From: Thermoplasmata archaeon
GTDB lineage: Archaea > Thermoplasmatota > Thermoplasmata > Methanomassiliicoccales > Methanomethylophilaceae
DNA: 37,410 nt
Assembly (NCBI GenBank): GCA_015063165.1
Contig: SUSZ01000023.1
Coordinates: 1-37,410, forward strand
Direction: 5' to 3'
Positions 24,029 through 32,067 of this stretch are shown one piece after another; the stretch's first letter is position 1; each line of letters begins with the position of its first letter. Under the pieces are notes generated by a model. The model made no database searches. It was not told where the DNA came from and saw only the letters and a list, made by a program, of their open reading frames with translations. Position numbers and translations under genes: made by a program.

Positions 24029-24574
24029 ATGTCGACGGACGGCTTCACAGTGATCAGCCTCTCCTCCCTGCTGTCCTCCTATGGAGACACTGTAGCCCAG
24101 GGCATCCTGGACACCTTCGAGCCGTACGCGGACGGCTCCGCCTCGGACTTCGTCAGGACCAAGGCGATACCGATGGAGAAGCGCGACCTCTCAAGGACGT
24201 ACCTCGCCTTCCGCGACGGCGACAAAGCTTTGCTCGGATTCGTCTCGATCGGCATGAAGTGCATAAGGATACCCGAGGAGAACCTCCTGAGCAGGAGCCT
24301 CCTGAGGCAGTGCAACATAGACGGCCCGTCGGGGGTGGCCCAGGCCTATCTCCTGGGCCAGCTCGTCCGCTCCAAAGACTCCCCGAAGGGCTTCGGGGAG
24401 CTGCTCATCGATTTCGCGATGAAGAAGGTCAAGGAGGCCAAAGGCATCGTGGGATGCCGCGTCCTCCGCCTCGACTGCGCCGACGAGCTCATAGGATACT
24501 ACGAGAGGCACGGCTTCAGCCTCATCCGCAAGAACGAGGACAAGGACCTCAACCAGATGGTCACCCTGATATGA
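24029..24574 (+). CDS. GNAT-fold acetyltransferase, possible toxin-type
   Basis: A 181-residue protein (MSTDGFTVISLSSLLSSYGD). The acetyl-CoA site is around AYLLGQLVRSKDSPKGFGEL (motif A, R/K-rich loop with GFG), followed by LLIDFAMKKVKE, then CRVLRLDCADELIGYYERHG (motif B with the conserved Tyr) and FSLIRKNEDKDLNQMVTL. The LLGQLVRS...GFGELLI arrangement and the coupling to a small upstream ORF recall TacT-like GNAT toxins that acetylate aminoacyl-tRNA, but these archaeal proteins may modify something else. Stop TGA. Confidence 0.82.
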   Translation: MSTDGFTVISLSSLLSSYGDTVAQGILDTFEPYADGSASDFVRTKAIPMEKRDLSRTYLAFRDGDKALLGFVSIGMKCIRIPEENLLSRSLLRQCNIDGPSGVAQAYLLGQLVRSKDSPKGFGELLIDFAMKKVKEAKGIVGCRVLRLDCADELIGYYERHGFSLIRKNEDKDLNQMVTLI

Positions 24575-24678
24575 ACGGTGACACGGGTTGACTGCTCAAA
24601 AAGAGTTTGGGCGACCAGCGTCTATCGCCGGATTCTTCGCGTTGTTTGGGAGAATGGCGGGGATCCCCGCCGATGGTT

Positions 24679-25053
24679 TCACTCGAGCTCCTCGACGATC
24701 TCGGCGTCGGGGGCGTTCCTCTGGATGGAGTCGATGCCCTTCAGGGCGCTGGACTTGGCCTTGTACCCCTCGCTGACGGCGATGATCTGCCCGTTTCCGG
24801 CCTTGAGCCTGAACCTGGTCTCGCCGGCCTTGTCGGTGTAGACCTCGTACTTGGGGTTCTTCTTGGCCTCGTAGCCCTCTACGGTCTGGTCCTCGATCTC
24901 GGCCATGCAGTTTTTCCTCACGGACTCGATCCCGTTCTTGGCGCCGTCGATGGCCTTGTAGGTCTCGGAGGTGCAGATCACCTGGTTGTTGGCGGCGAGG
25001 AGGTTGAAAACGTACTGGTCGTTCTTGCTCTTCTTGATGACGAACTTTCCCAT
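24679..25053 (-). CDS. YegP-like DUF1508 two-repeat protein (copy 1)
   Basis: A 124-residue protein from ATG 25053 (MGKFVIKKSKNDQYVFNLLA). It consists of two repeats of the DUF1508/YegP unit: FVIKKSKNDQYVFNLLAAN with SETYKA, and KYEVYTDKAGETRFRL with AVSEGYKA. The fold is a small swapped beta-sheet; the function is not established. A TATA-like TTTAAATACC is about 30 bases upstream. Nearly identical in protein to copy 2 (34869-35243), and the flanking non-coding DNA is also conserved. An upstream Met (25062) is less likely. Cytoplasmic, TGA stop. Confidence 0.88.
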   Translation of the reverse strand: MGKFVIKKSKNDQYVFNLLAANNQVICTSETYKAIDGAKNGIESVRKNCMAEIEDQTVEGYEAKKNPKYEVYTDKAGETRFRLKAGNGQIIAVSEGYKAKSSALKGIDSIQRNAPDAEIVEELE

Positions 25054-25059
25054 GTCTAT

Positions 25060-25305
25060 CAATTATAGAAGCGCGATGTCGGTATTTAAAAAGGGCCTTC
25101 GGAACCCGCGATTCCCCCGTATTATGAAAGGGGCGGACCCCTTCGGCCACGGACAACATGGGAAAATTCATCCTCAGCGGGGCCGGCCCCATGATTCCTT
25201 ATCGCATTGCGTATTTAAGCCTGGCTCCCGTCCTGTCCCTTGCCGCTGAAGCATCAGAGGATGCCGCGTCGGAGGCTTCCTATCCCTGCCGGCGCGGAAG
25301 GCGTT
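25060..25305. other. intergenic conserved between the two YegP/Ig blocks
   Basis: This gap matches 35250-35492 with high identity, including the GC palindrome GGGGCCGGCCCC near 25179-25190 (only partly kept in copy 2) and ATGAAAGGGGCGGACCCC near 25124. It contains no gene I trust. The GC hairpins, just after the Ig gene and before the YegP promoter on the minus strand, may be terminators. Confidence 0.4.
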
Positions 25306-26085
25306 TCACAGGTATCGTCCCACGGTCACGTGGCACACGGCGGAATAGAACCCGAGCGACGCAGTGAGGTCGCATTCTCCAGTCTTGTGGGCGACGGCGG
25401 TGACCGTCCCCGCCACGGGTTCTGCCGACACCGTGCAGACCGACGGGTCGGAGGACTACCACTGGGCCATGGAGAGGAGGGAAAGGTACTCTGAGGGCAC
25501 ATCTATAATCTTCGAGCCTCCCGGCGCCAGTTCCAAGTAAAACTCCATCGCCGGGGATCCTCCGGATACGGACGGCACGTCCGCGGACGCGCCAGATTCC
25601 TTCACCGTTATCACACAGCTCGCAGACTCCTCACCGCACGTCGCGGTCAAGGTGCATGTCCCGGCCTTCAGCGCGGTCAGGGCGCACCGTAGGCCGTCTT
25701 CGTACGGGTGGACCGAGCACACCTTATCGTCATACACGGTCCATTCCGATGCGCGGTTGGCTGAAACAAACCCAGTGCTAGTGAGTTCCATGACCAAGTC
25801 TCCCTCAAGAATCTTCAACAGACCTCCATCAGGTTCGACCGGCTCGTCTGGTTCCACCGGCGATGGTTCCGGTCCATCGGGATTTACCAGCATCGAAGTC
25901 GATCTATCCTTCACCGTCATCGTGCAGCAGGCGGAGGAGTCGCCGACCTTCGACGTCACGATTATATCCCCTGTTCCTTGAAAACCGAATAACGCAATTA
26001 CCACAATATCATGATCACATCGATCGTTCCAGTCAAGTAAATGTTCAAAAATAACTGTTGTGCCAGAAGGACAGTTCAAGTTCAT
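25306..26085 (-). CDS. Ig-like (Big2-type) surface protein with one in-frame TAG (copy 1)
   Basis: From 26085 (MNLNCPSGTTVIFEHLLDWN) the frame is open except for a TAG at 25456-25458, then continues 49 codons to TGA at 25306-25308. The intact paralogue has a Ser codon (TCG) at this site (MAQWSSSDPSV versus MAQW-TAG-SSDPSV). Two Ig-like modules end in ASCVITVKE and AVCHVTVG; a Pro/Glu linker (PDGPEPSPVEPDEP) separates the first module. The N-terminus lacks the membrane anchor of copy 2, and other frames upstream (to about 26170) look coding, so the 5' part seems to be lost or shifted. Either a pseudogene, or readable in a pyrrolysine-inserting cell. Confidence 0.6.
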
Positions 26086-26840
26086 TGTATGTCGCGTTGT
26101 AGACGTGTGTTATGATCTCAACGTAATCTTCTGCAATGGCAGTCGGATCGCTCATTCCCATGATGCGTCAACTTGCTCGACTCCAAGCCTTTCATGCCGG
26201 GCGGCATCGGCTACGGAGGTATGGGGTATCACTTCCGCCCGGCTAGACGATGCAGTCCTTCCGCACTTGTCCCCTGCCTACCAGGCTCCGGACACTAGTG
26301 AAGGCTATCGCATCTAGCTCCATAAATGCGGCCTCTGTATATAGTTATTACGAATTATAAAAAAGTAATACTAAGTATGCTTTAATAGTTTAATTATTAT
26401 TAAGATATGCCGTTCTCTGAAAATTCCCATCCTTTATGCTTCATGCTGTCCTGTCTGAGGCAAAATATCCCGAATGCAGGATGCTGGAAACCCCGTCCTG
26501 AAGTGAAGAATCCATATGATCATGGCCTATCTGCCGTATGTCATCGAACATAGCTCTTCGATGGCCGAGACATTGAACAGACCGAGGCGGTTCGAATCGA
26601 CAGATGGGCAGCCCCATGATGACGTCTAGGTCCTCGGCCATGATCTATTTTCCGAATTGCTCGTGACTGCTTTCTATATCGTCTTCCTCTCCGCCTCTGA
26701 CGGCGTTTATGCTAGGATATCGCTTTCTCCATCGATGCGCATCTCTCTCCAACCGACGTCCGCATGAATGCCCTCTGGTTGAAGTATCCCATGGAGAGAT
26801 TCCTGTCCTTGGACTTCAGGCAGTACGGGATGCTCGTTTA
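26086..26840 (-). other. fragmentary region between Ig protein and ABC locus
   Basis: An AT-rich segment at 26335-26405 looks promoter-like. To its right, the minus strand from about 26641 reads MAEDLDVIMGLPICRFEPPR and, in the same frame, MFDDIRQIGHDHMDSSLQDG to TGA at 26441-26443 (66 codons). To its left, MGMSDPTAIAEDYVEIITHV runs toward the Ig gene in a different frame. None is a recognised family, and frames are short, so I treat them as remnants. Confidence 0.3.
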
Positions 26841-27095
26841 GTACCACGCAAATGAGGAGTCGTGCCCCATTGTCCTCCTTACCTCCTCCTCTAATGATTC
26901 TCCATCGCCTGCTGAGGACGCGTGTACGCGAACGGAATCCTGGGTGTCGAATTCGGCCGCCAGATCGGTCTTCGGATACCTTTCGAGGAGCAAATAGGAC
27001 TCAGTTCCGCGGATATATCGGAATCGTCGACGCGAGGTAGGGCAGGTGACCTCTTTCACTCCGGAAGGGAGGCTACTTTCTCCAGAGGCAAACAT
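26838..27095 (-). pseudogene. unknown ORF or remnant
   Basis: An 85-codon ORF (MFASGESSLPSGVKEVTCP, RRRFRYIRGTESYLLLERYP, LEEEVRRTMGHDSSFAWY) ends in TAA at 26838-26840. The same frame goes on with SIPYCLKSKDRNLSMGYFNQ and MRTSVGERCASMEKAIS to a TAG near 26718, as if the TAA interrupts a longer gene. No family recognised. It follows the ATPase gene on the same strand after a gap of 6 bases. Confidence 0.35.
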
Positions 27096-27101
27096 CGTTC
27101 G

Positions 27102-27884
27102 TTAGAGGCGTCGTCCAGAGTATTTGTCGGACTCTGCCGGAACGACAAAAGGCACCCCGCGGTGCTTTATCACATCGGCTTCCACCCCGTAGACTTTCCG
27201 TATAAGGTCCCTGTCGATGATCTCCATGCCCCCATAAGCCTCTATGGCCCCGTCCTTGAGGAACAGGAACTTGTCGGAATAGTGCACAGCCAGGTTGATA
27301 TCGTGCATGGTCATTATGGTACACATCCCTCTCGAACGCACGGCATCCAATATCATACGCATGGTGGTGTGCTGGTTCGCTATGTCGAGATTGTTCGAGG
27401 GCTCGTCCAGGATCAGCACCGACGGTTCCTGCACGATTGCCCTGGCAATCTGCGTTTTCTGGAATTCCCCGCCGCTTATCTCGTCCAGGTATTTCAGCGA
27501 TATGTCCGCCATGCCCATTGCGTTTATGATTTCGGACACCTTGTCCAGGTCGCTGTCTGACATAGAGAACTCTATGTGAGGTCTCCTTCCGATGAGGACC
27601 GCGTCGAACACGCTCATCCTCGACGGTGGAACGCTCTGAGGAACGAAAGCGATCTTCCTGGACAGCTCTTTGCCCCTATAGGATGAAATCTCCGCTCCGT
27701 CCACCTCTATGCTCCCGGAAGTCGGGCGCTGGATTCCGCACAGGCATTTCAGAAACGTGGTCTTTCCGGTGCCATTGGGGCCGAGTATGGATATCACCGT
27801 GTTCTCCTCGGAACGGAAAGAGACGCCTTTCAGGATTTCCTTGCCGTCCTGGTAGGAGAACCTCAGGTCTTTAGCCTCAATCAT
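27102..27884 (-). CDS. ABC transporter ATPase, FecE/BtuD type (left arm)
   Basis: A 260-residue nucleotide-binding subunit (MIEAKDLRFSYQDGKEILKG). Walker A is SILGPNGTGKTTFLK, Q-loop VPQSVPPSRMS, signature EISGGEFQKTQIARA, Walker B SVLILDEPSNNLDIA, H-loop TIMTMHDINLA. It would power uptake through the permease at 27881-28972. It overlaps that gene's stop by 4 bases (ATGA). The closest relative in the window is the ATPase domain at 33170. Stop TAA. The family transports iron-siderophores, heme, cobalamin or other chelates; in a corrinoid-dependent methanogen either cobalamin or iron chelate is likely. Confidence 0.93.
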   Translation of the reverse strand: MIEAKDLRFSYQDGKEILKGVSFRSEENTVISILGPNGTGKTTFLKCLCGIQRPTSGSIEVDGAEISSYRGKELSRKIAFVPQSVPPSRMSVFDAVLIGRRPHIEFSMSDSDLDKVSEIINAMGMADISLKYLDEISGGEFQKTQIARAIVQEPSVLILDEPSNNLDIANQHTTMRMILDAVRSRGMCTIMTMHDINLAVHYSDKFLFLKDGAIEAYGGMEIIDRDLIRKVYGVEADVIKHRGVPFVVPAESDKYSGRRL

Positions 27885-28972
27885 CTCCTCTTCCTCCTGG
27901 ATTTAAGCAGTATCGCGATGAAAAGCGGCCCGCCTATCGCCGATGTTATGATTCCCACAGGTATGACCGTTCTGAATGCATATGATCCCACTATATACGA
28001 TACTAGAAGCACCACGGATCCGATCAGCATCGATCCGATCAGAACGTAGCGGTTGTCGTTCCCCACTATACGCTTGACTATATGGGGGCCTACGAGACCT
28101 ATGAACCCGATCACGCCCATGAACGAGACGACGGTGGCAGTCAAGATCGCCGACAGAGTCAGACCGATGAATCTGGTCGCTCTTATATTGATGCCGAGGC
28201 CGCGAGCTACATCTTCTCCAGATTCCATGGCGTTGTAGTCCCATCTCTTGTATAGGAAATAGATAGAGACCAGCAGGAGCACCGACCCGACTATCCACAT
28301 CTGGTCCCAGCTGATCTTGCTGACTGTCCCGAACTGCCAGAACACCATTGCCGAAAGGGCCACGTCGTTCGCGATGTATTGGAGGAACGCAAGCCCCGCC
28401 GAGAATATGGAGCTGATGGCCATCCCGGCGAGAACTATGGTCTCCGGCGTGCATTCCGTCAGTTTCACCAGGGCGAGCATGATTCCGGTTGCAAGCATCG
28501 CGAACAGGAACGCGAACACGGTCACCAGAATGGGATTCGTGACGTTGGCGTACGCGCTGGTGGACCCCACTATGGCGCCCCCCTCCATGAACAGTATGGC
28601 CAGAGACGCCCCGAAAGCGGAAGCGTTTGAGAGGCCGAGAGTGAAGGGCGAAGCCAGCGGGTTCCTCAGGATGCTCTGCATCACGGAGCCTGCTATTCCG
28701 AGAGCGGAACCGGCGAGGATGCATGCGACGATCATCCTGAACCTGAGGTCCCATACGACTACGCTGTTCCAGCTGTCGTCAGGGCAGAACAGGTATTCGA
28801 TTATCTCCCAGTAGCTTAGGTCGGAAGCACCAAGCCCGATGGCGTACACCGACAGAAAGAAGAGAAGCACAGCTGAAGCGACGAGGAAGAGCATCTTGCG
28901 GCGCGAATACCTCAGATACCCCTCCTTCACCGCTCCCGCTTTCCCGGGCAGGTCCCGTTCGGTCACATCCAT
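27881..28972 (-). CDS. ABC transporter permease, FecCD/BtuC type (left arm)
   Basis: A 363-residue membrane protein from ATG 28972 (MDVTERDLPGKAGAVKEGYL). It has about ten hydrophobic helices, starting with MLFLVASAVLLFFLSVYAIG. Family landmarks: RMIVACILAGSALGIAGSVM, NPLASPFTLGLSNASAFGAS, SFMGVIGFIGLVGPHIVKRI, AFRTVIPVGIITSAIGGPLF. The start overlaps the FmdE stop by 10 bases. The longer open reading upstream is the shadow of the FmdE gene. It pairs with the ATPase downstream. Specificity cannot be told from sequence. Stop TGA. Confidence 0.92.
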   Translation of the reverse strand: MDVTERDLPGKAGAVKEGYLRYSRRKMLFLVASAVLLFFLSVYAIGLGASDLSYWEIIEYLFCPDDSWNSVVVWDLRFRMIVACILAGSALGIAGSVMQSILRNPLASPFTLGLSNASAFGASLAILFMEGGAIVGSTSAYANVTNPILVTVFAFLFAMLATGIMLALVKLTECTPETIVLAGMAISSIFSAGLAFLQYIANDVALSAMVFWQFGTVSKISWDQMWIVGSVLLLVSIYFLYKRWDYNAMESGEDVARGLGINIRATRFIGLTLSAILTATVVSFMGVIGFIGLVGPHIVKRIVGNDNRYVLIGSMLIGSVVLLVSYIVGSYAFRTVIPVGIITSAIGGPLFIAILLKSRRKRR

Positions 28973-29496
28973 CCCCGACCGTATGGCTCGAAACAGTCGA
29001 GACAGACGATCTTTCCGTTTTGGAAGCGGACCATGTCTTCGCGAGCGGTTTCGCCGCAGATCTCGCACGTCCTCGATCCGAATATCTTCGCCCGCTGTGG
29101 GAGGCTGAATCCCGGCTCCTTGAACATGAACAGGTCTTCGTCCGAGGCTTTCATTATGAGCTCTACCGCCTCTTCTTTGGTCCGGGGCCGTTCCATTGGC
29201 TTGGAAACCACGCGTATGCCCCTGCCGGTCCTGCGGTCGAAGAACGAAAACGCAGTTTTTCCCCTGGGCCTCAGGACCATGTTGCCTTTGCCGACCGTAC
29301 AGGAGAGCAAGCATTGTATGCAGTCGACGCCGCATGCGTCCGTTTCGGACACGCAGACTATGTCTTCGTCCTCCGTGCGGCCGATATCGAAGCCTAGTCT
29401 GGAAGCTGCTGCTCTGGCTGCACGGTATCCGATGGCCAAGCCGCCGCAGGCGTGTCCATGGAATCTAACGCATTCATCCCATAGAGGGTCGTTCAT
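28963..29496 (-). CDS. FmdE-like protein with C-terminal zinc ribbon
   Basis: A 177-residue protein. The FmdE motif FHGHACGGLAIGYRAARAA and the Cys cluster SETDACGVDCIQCLLSC then GKGNMV define the domain; the C-terminal RTCEICGETARED with VCLDCFEPYG is a four-Cys zinc ribbon. FmdE was first seen with formylmethanofuran dehydrogenase but is more widely found next to metal/chelate ABC transporters, where it may bind metal or a cofactor. It is the first gene of the left arm and overlaps the permease. No signal peptide, so cytoplasmic. TATA ATTTATATTAC is about 25-30 bases upstream. Stop TGA. Confidence 0.9.
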   Translation of the reverse strand: MNDPLWDECVRFHGHACGGLAIGYRAARAAASRLGFDIGRTEDEDIVCVSETDACGVDCIQCLLSCTVGKGNMVLRPRGKTAFSFFDRRTGRGIRVVSKPMERPRTKEEAVELIMKASDEDLFMFKEPGFSLPQRAKIFGSRTCEICGETAREDMVRFQNGKIVCLDCFEPYGRGWM

Positions 29497-29584
29497 GCAA
29501 CTTCATTTTCGTAGTAATATAAATCATTTTATTCGTAACAATTAACGCATACGTATTTTCGATAAGTATTATTACCTGGATGCT
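29497..29584. promoter_or_regulatory. divergent promoter of the two ABC transporter arms
   Basis: An 88-base AT-rich gap. The left arm has the TATA ATTTATATTAC at about 29515-29525. The right arm has AAGTATTATT at about 29564-29573. Between them are repeated GTAATA/TATTAC-like units (GTAATATAAAT, ATTCGTAAC, TATTATTACC), which could be sites for a metal-dependent repressor. No confident operator assignment. Confidence 0.55.
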
Positions 29585-32026
29585 ATGCGGGCATATATGA
29601 ACACTAAAGTTCTAGTAGCAGTCGTTGCTGTAGCGTTGGTCGCCATCGCAGCCGTTGCTCTGGTACTTCTGAATGGAAACGGAAGCAACAACAGCGACGA
29701 CCACGGCGGAGATGCAGTCCAGACGGTTACCGATGCCGTCGGGAGAGAGATTGCGATCCCCGACAATCTGAACGGGGGCATAGTCACCGTCGGAGGGACG
29801 GGGCCCCTGAGATTCGCCTCTATGTTCGATGTCTACGACAAGATCATAGAAGTCGACAAAGGCGACGTCACCGACAACAAGAACGGCAGGGCTTATTCTT
29901 ACGCCTATGCTTACGACAAGCTCAATGTCGATACCCAGACCCATCCGGACAACAAGCTGGAGTCCGCCACTGTCGACAGCATAGGTAATAAGTCTCCCAG
30001 CCTGGTAATAACCACGGAGTCCCTATGGAACAACTACAACGAGAATTTTAAGACTCTGGCCAAAAAGTGCACTGTATTGGTGCTGAAGAATCAGCAGATG
30101 CAGTACATGACCGATTCGAACGGCAAACTGTCGGACTACATGACGTTCAACATCAACATTCTCGGAGAGGTCTTAAAGAAGGAGGACAGAGCCAAAGAGC
30201 TCATATCCGGAATGGAGTCTGTCATCTCGGACATATCTAAGCTGTCCGGCGTTTCTGACAAGAAGGTGTACGTGGCCGGAGTTACCATAAGCGGCAGCAA
30301 CACTCTGAACACGACCTTCCCCATCTATCTCCCGTTCTCTCTGAACGGCGTCAAGAACGCGTACAACGGCGGTTCCACCGAGAACAAGGTCGTCATCAAC
30401 GTGGAGGAGTTCGCTACGATGGACATCGACATGATGATCATCGACCCATCCTCTTCCGACAAGATCAAGGGAAACCAGGACAGCCAGAACGTTCTGAAAT
30501 ACATCTACGGCGTCAACAACGACTCCGATCCCTCTAATGACATCCCCATGTACGTCACCGTCCCTATCGTCTGGGACAGCATCAATTACGACTGCGCTCT
30601 GGCAAGCTCGTATTATGTCGAGAGCCTCGTCTACGGAACCCTCACTGTTCAAGAGGTCGAGAACAAGATCGACAGCATTTTCAAGCTCTTCTACGGCAGC
30701 GCCGGAAAGAACGTGTTCGCCGACATGAAGAGCTTCTTCGTGGGAAAATCCTCGTCTAACGGACAGGAGATGCCCGTCCTTCAGAGGGTCTCGGTAGTCA
30801 AAGAAGGAGACGAGTACAGATTCGTGAAGTACACTGAACCCGTTCCTCAGGAGACCGTCGACTTCGCCGGGAAGCCCATCGAGAGGGCAGAGAGCCTCGA
30901 CAACGGCATCGTAGCCGTCGGCCAGGACTCGTTCAGATGGATGACCTACTTCGGCCTGGCCGACAGATGCGTCATGGTCGACATGAACGATATGACCAAC
31001 TACCTCGGCAAGTCCTTCATGTACGTCGGCCGCGCCCTCGTCGACATCGAGGGCGGTGACAGCGCGAAGCTCACTGCCGAGGATCCCGCTAGGGCTTACT
31101 TCACTCACACCAACTGCGGGATAACCGACGAGGACGTCGGTACCATCATATCCCTCAACCCCTCGATGGTTGTCATACCGGAGGGCTTCTACTCCGACTA
31201 TCCCACCCAGACCGCCGCCATCGAGAAGGCGGGGATCAAGACCCTGGCCATCGGATACATCTACACCTTCCTCACCGAGGGGGACTTCGAGGTCACCGAT
31301 GACCTGAGGAAGCAGATAGCCATAATCTCCGAGGCACTGGGCCAGGAGCAGAGGGGGCAGGAGCTCCTTGACGCCTTCAGCTATCTCGCGGATGACTTCG
31401 CCAGCCTCAGGGGCAAATCCACCCAGGCCAGGACCGGCTACGTGGGGGCCCTGGCGTACAACGGCGCCCACGGCCTGGACTCCTCCATCCCGTACTACAT
31501 GCCGATGGCCCTCGCCGGGGTCGAGAACATACTCTCCGGCAAAGCGGTCTACGAGGGGTCCGGTGTCAAGACGTACAGCGCCGCCGACATTGCCAAGAGC
31601 ATGAAGCCCGACACCATATTGTTCGTGGACGCCTCCGGCTACTTCCAGAACACGACAAACGACTCCATGGGCGTCGCGAAGCTGTTCCAGGGCCACGAGG
31701 CGTACATCGTCGCGGACTACATATGGACCGGCGTGAACTACGACACCATATTCGTGGACGCCTACCAGATCCTCAGGTACGCCTACGGGGACTCCGTCCT
31801 GACCGAGCAGGAGTTCGGGGAGAGGATCGACAAGGTCTACGACCTCTTCTACGGCCAGCATGTCAGCAACCGCAACATCTCGGAGTTCTCCAAGACCACT
31901 GTGCCGCTCCCCTCCGACGGGACCACGATATTCGAGGACATGAGCGACTTCCACGTGGCCTTCAGGGGCAACCCGGTCTACGGGACCGTGTCCATAGACT
32001 CCGAAGGGAAGCTCGCATACGCCTGA
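29585..32026 (+). CDS. double-module substrate-binding protein for FecCD-type ABC transporter
   Basis: An 813-residue surface protein (alternative Met at 29597: MNTKVLVAVVAVALVAIAAV). One hydrophobic segment at the N-terminus and no lipobox Cys, so a membrane-anchored tether followed by a Ser/Asn/Gly linker. Module 1 (about residues 40-420) starts TVTDAVGREIAIPDN and ends near NVFADMKSFFVG. Module 2 (about 425-800) starts TVDFAGKPIERAESLDNGIV and ends near TIFEDMSDFHVAF. Both have the class III (TroA/FecB-like) layout with a helix backbone and the matching end motif KVYDLFYGQHVS and SIFKLFYGSAGK. The DNA changes character between modules: module 1 uses more A/T-ending codons, module 2 is strongly GC-ending. 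It looks like two paralogous binding proteins fused. Stop TGA. Confidence 0.88.
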   Translation: MRAYMNTKVLVAVVAVALVAIAAVALVLLNGNGSNNSDDHGGDAVQTVTDAVGREIAIPDNLNGGIVTVGGTGPLRFASMFDVYDKIIEVDKGDVTDNKNGRAYSYAYAYDKLNVDTQTHPDNKLESATVDSIGNKSPSLVITTESLWNNYNENFKTLAKKCTVLVLKNQQMQYMTDSNGKLSDYMTFNINILGEVLKKEDRAKELISGMESVISDISKLSGVSDKKVYVAGVTISGSNTLNTTFPIYLPFSLNGVKNAYNGGSTENKVVINVEEFATMDIDMMIIDPSSSDKIKGNQDSQNVLKYIYGVNNDSDPSNDIPMYVTVPIVWDSINYDCALASSYYVESLVYGTLTVQEVENKIDSIFKLFYGSAGKNVFADMKSFFVGKSSSNGQEMPVLQRVSVVKEGDEYRFVKYTEPVPQETVDFAGKPIERAESLDNGIVAVGQDSFRWMTYFGLADRCVMVDMNDMTNYLGKSFMYVGRALVDIEGGDSAKLTAEDPARAYFTHTNCGITDEDVGTIISLNPSMVVIPEGFYSDYPTQTAAIEKAGIKTLAIGYIYTFLTEGDFEVTDDLRKQIAIISEALGQEQRGQELLDAFSYLADDFASLRGKSTQARTGYVGALAYNGAHGLDSSIPYYMPMALAGVENILSGKAVYEGSGVKTYSAADIAKSMKPDTILFVDASGYFQNTTNDSMGVAKLFQGHEAYIVADYIWTGVNYDTIFVDAYQILRYAYGDSVLTEQEFGERIDKVYDLFYGQHVSNRNISEFSKTTVPLPSDGTTIFEDMSDFHVAFRGNPVYGTVSIDSEGKLAYA

Positions 32027-32067
32027 ACAAACCTTTTACCCCTTTCGGGGCCCGTCTTAGGTGGAAC

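Noticed and set aside
24596-25192. Arg/Gln-rich ORFs overlapping the YegP genes (also near 34750-35349)
   Set aside because: These are other-frame readings of the same strand; the YegP frame has the real domain, and the similarity of the two shadows only reflects the DNA duplication.
24971-25249. Plus-strand ORF containing MKGADPFGHGQHGK, present in both duplicated blocks
   Set aside because: Its conservation is explained by DNA-level duplication, and there is no RBS or family match.
26560-26620. GGTTCGAATC near 26588, like a tRNA T-arm
   Set aside because: No acceptor stem, D-arm or anticodon arm can be folded around it; it lies within other open text.
30173-31954. Very long minus-strand ORF (593 codons) opposite the binding protein
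   Set aside because: Made of Val/Asp/Gly/Leu repeats typical of the antisense of GC-rich genes; the plus strand has a membrane anchor and two binding modules.
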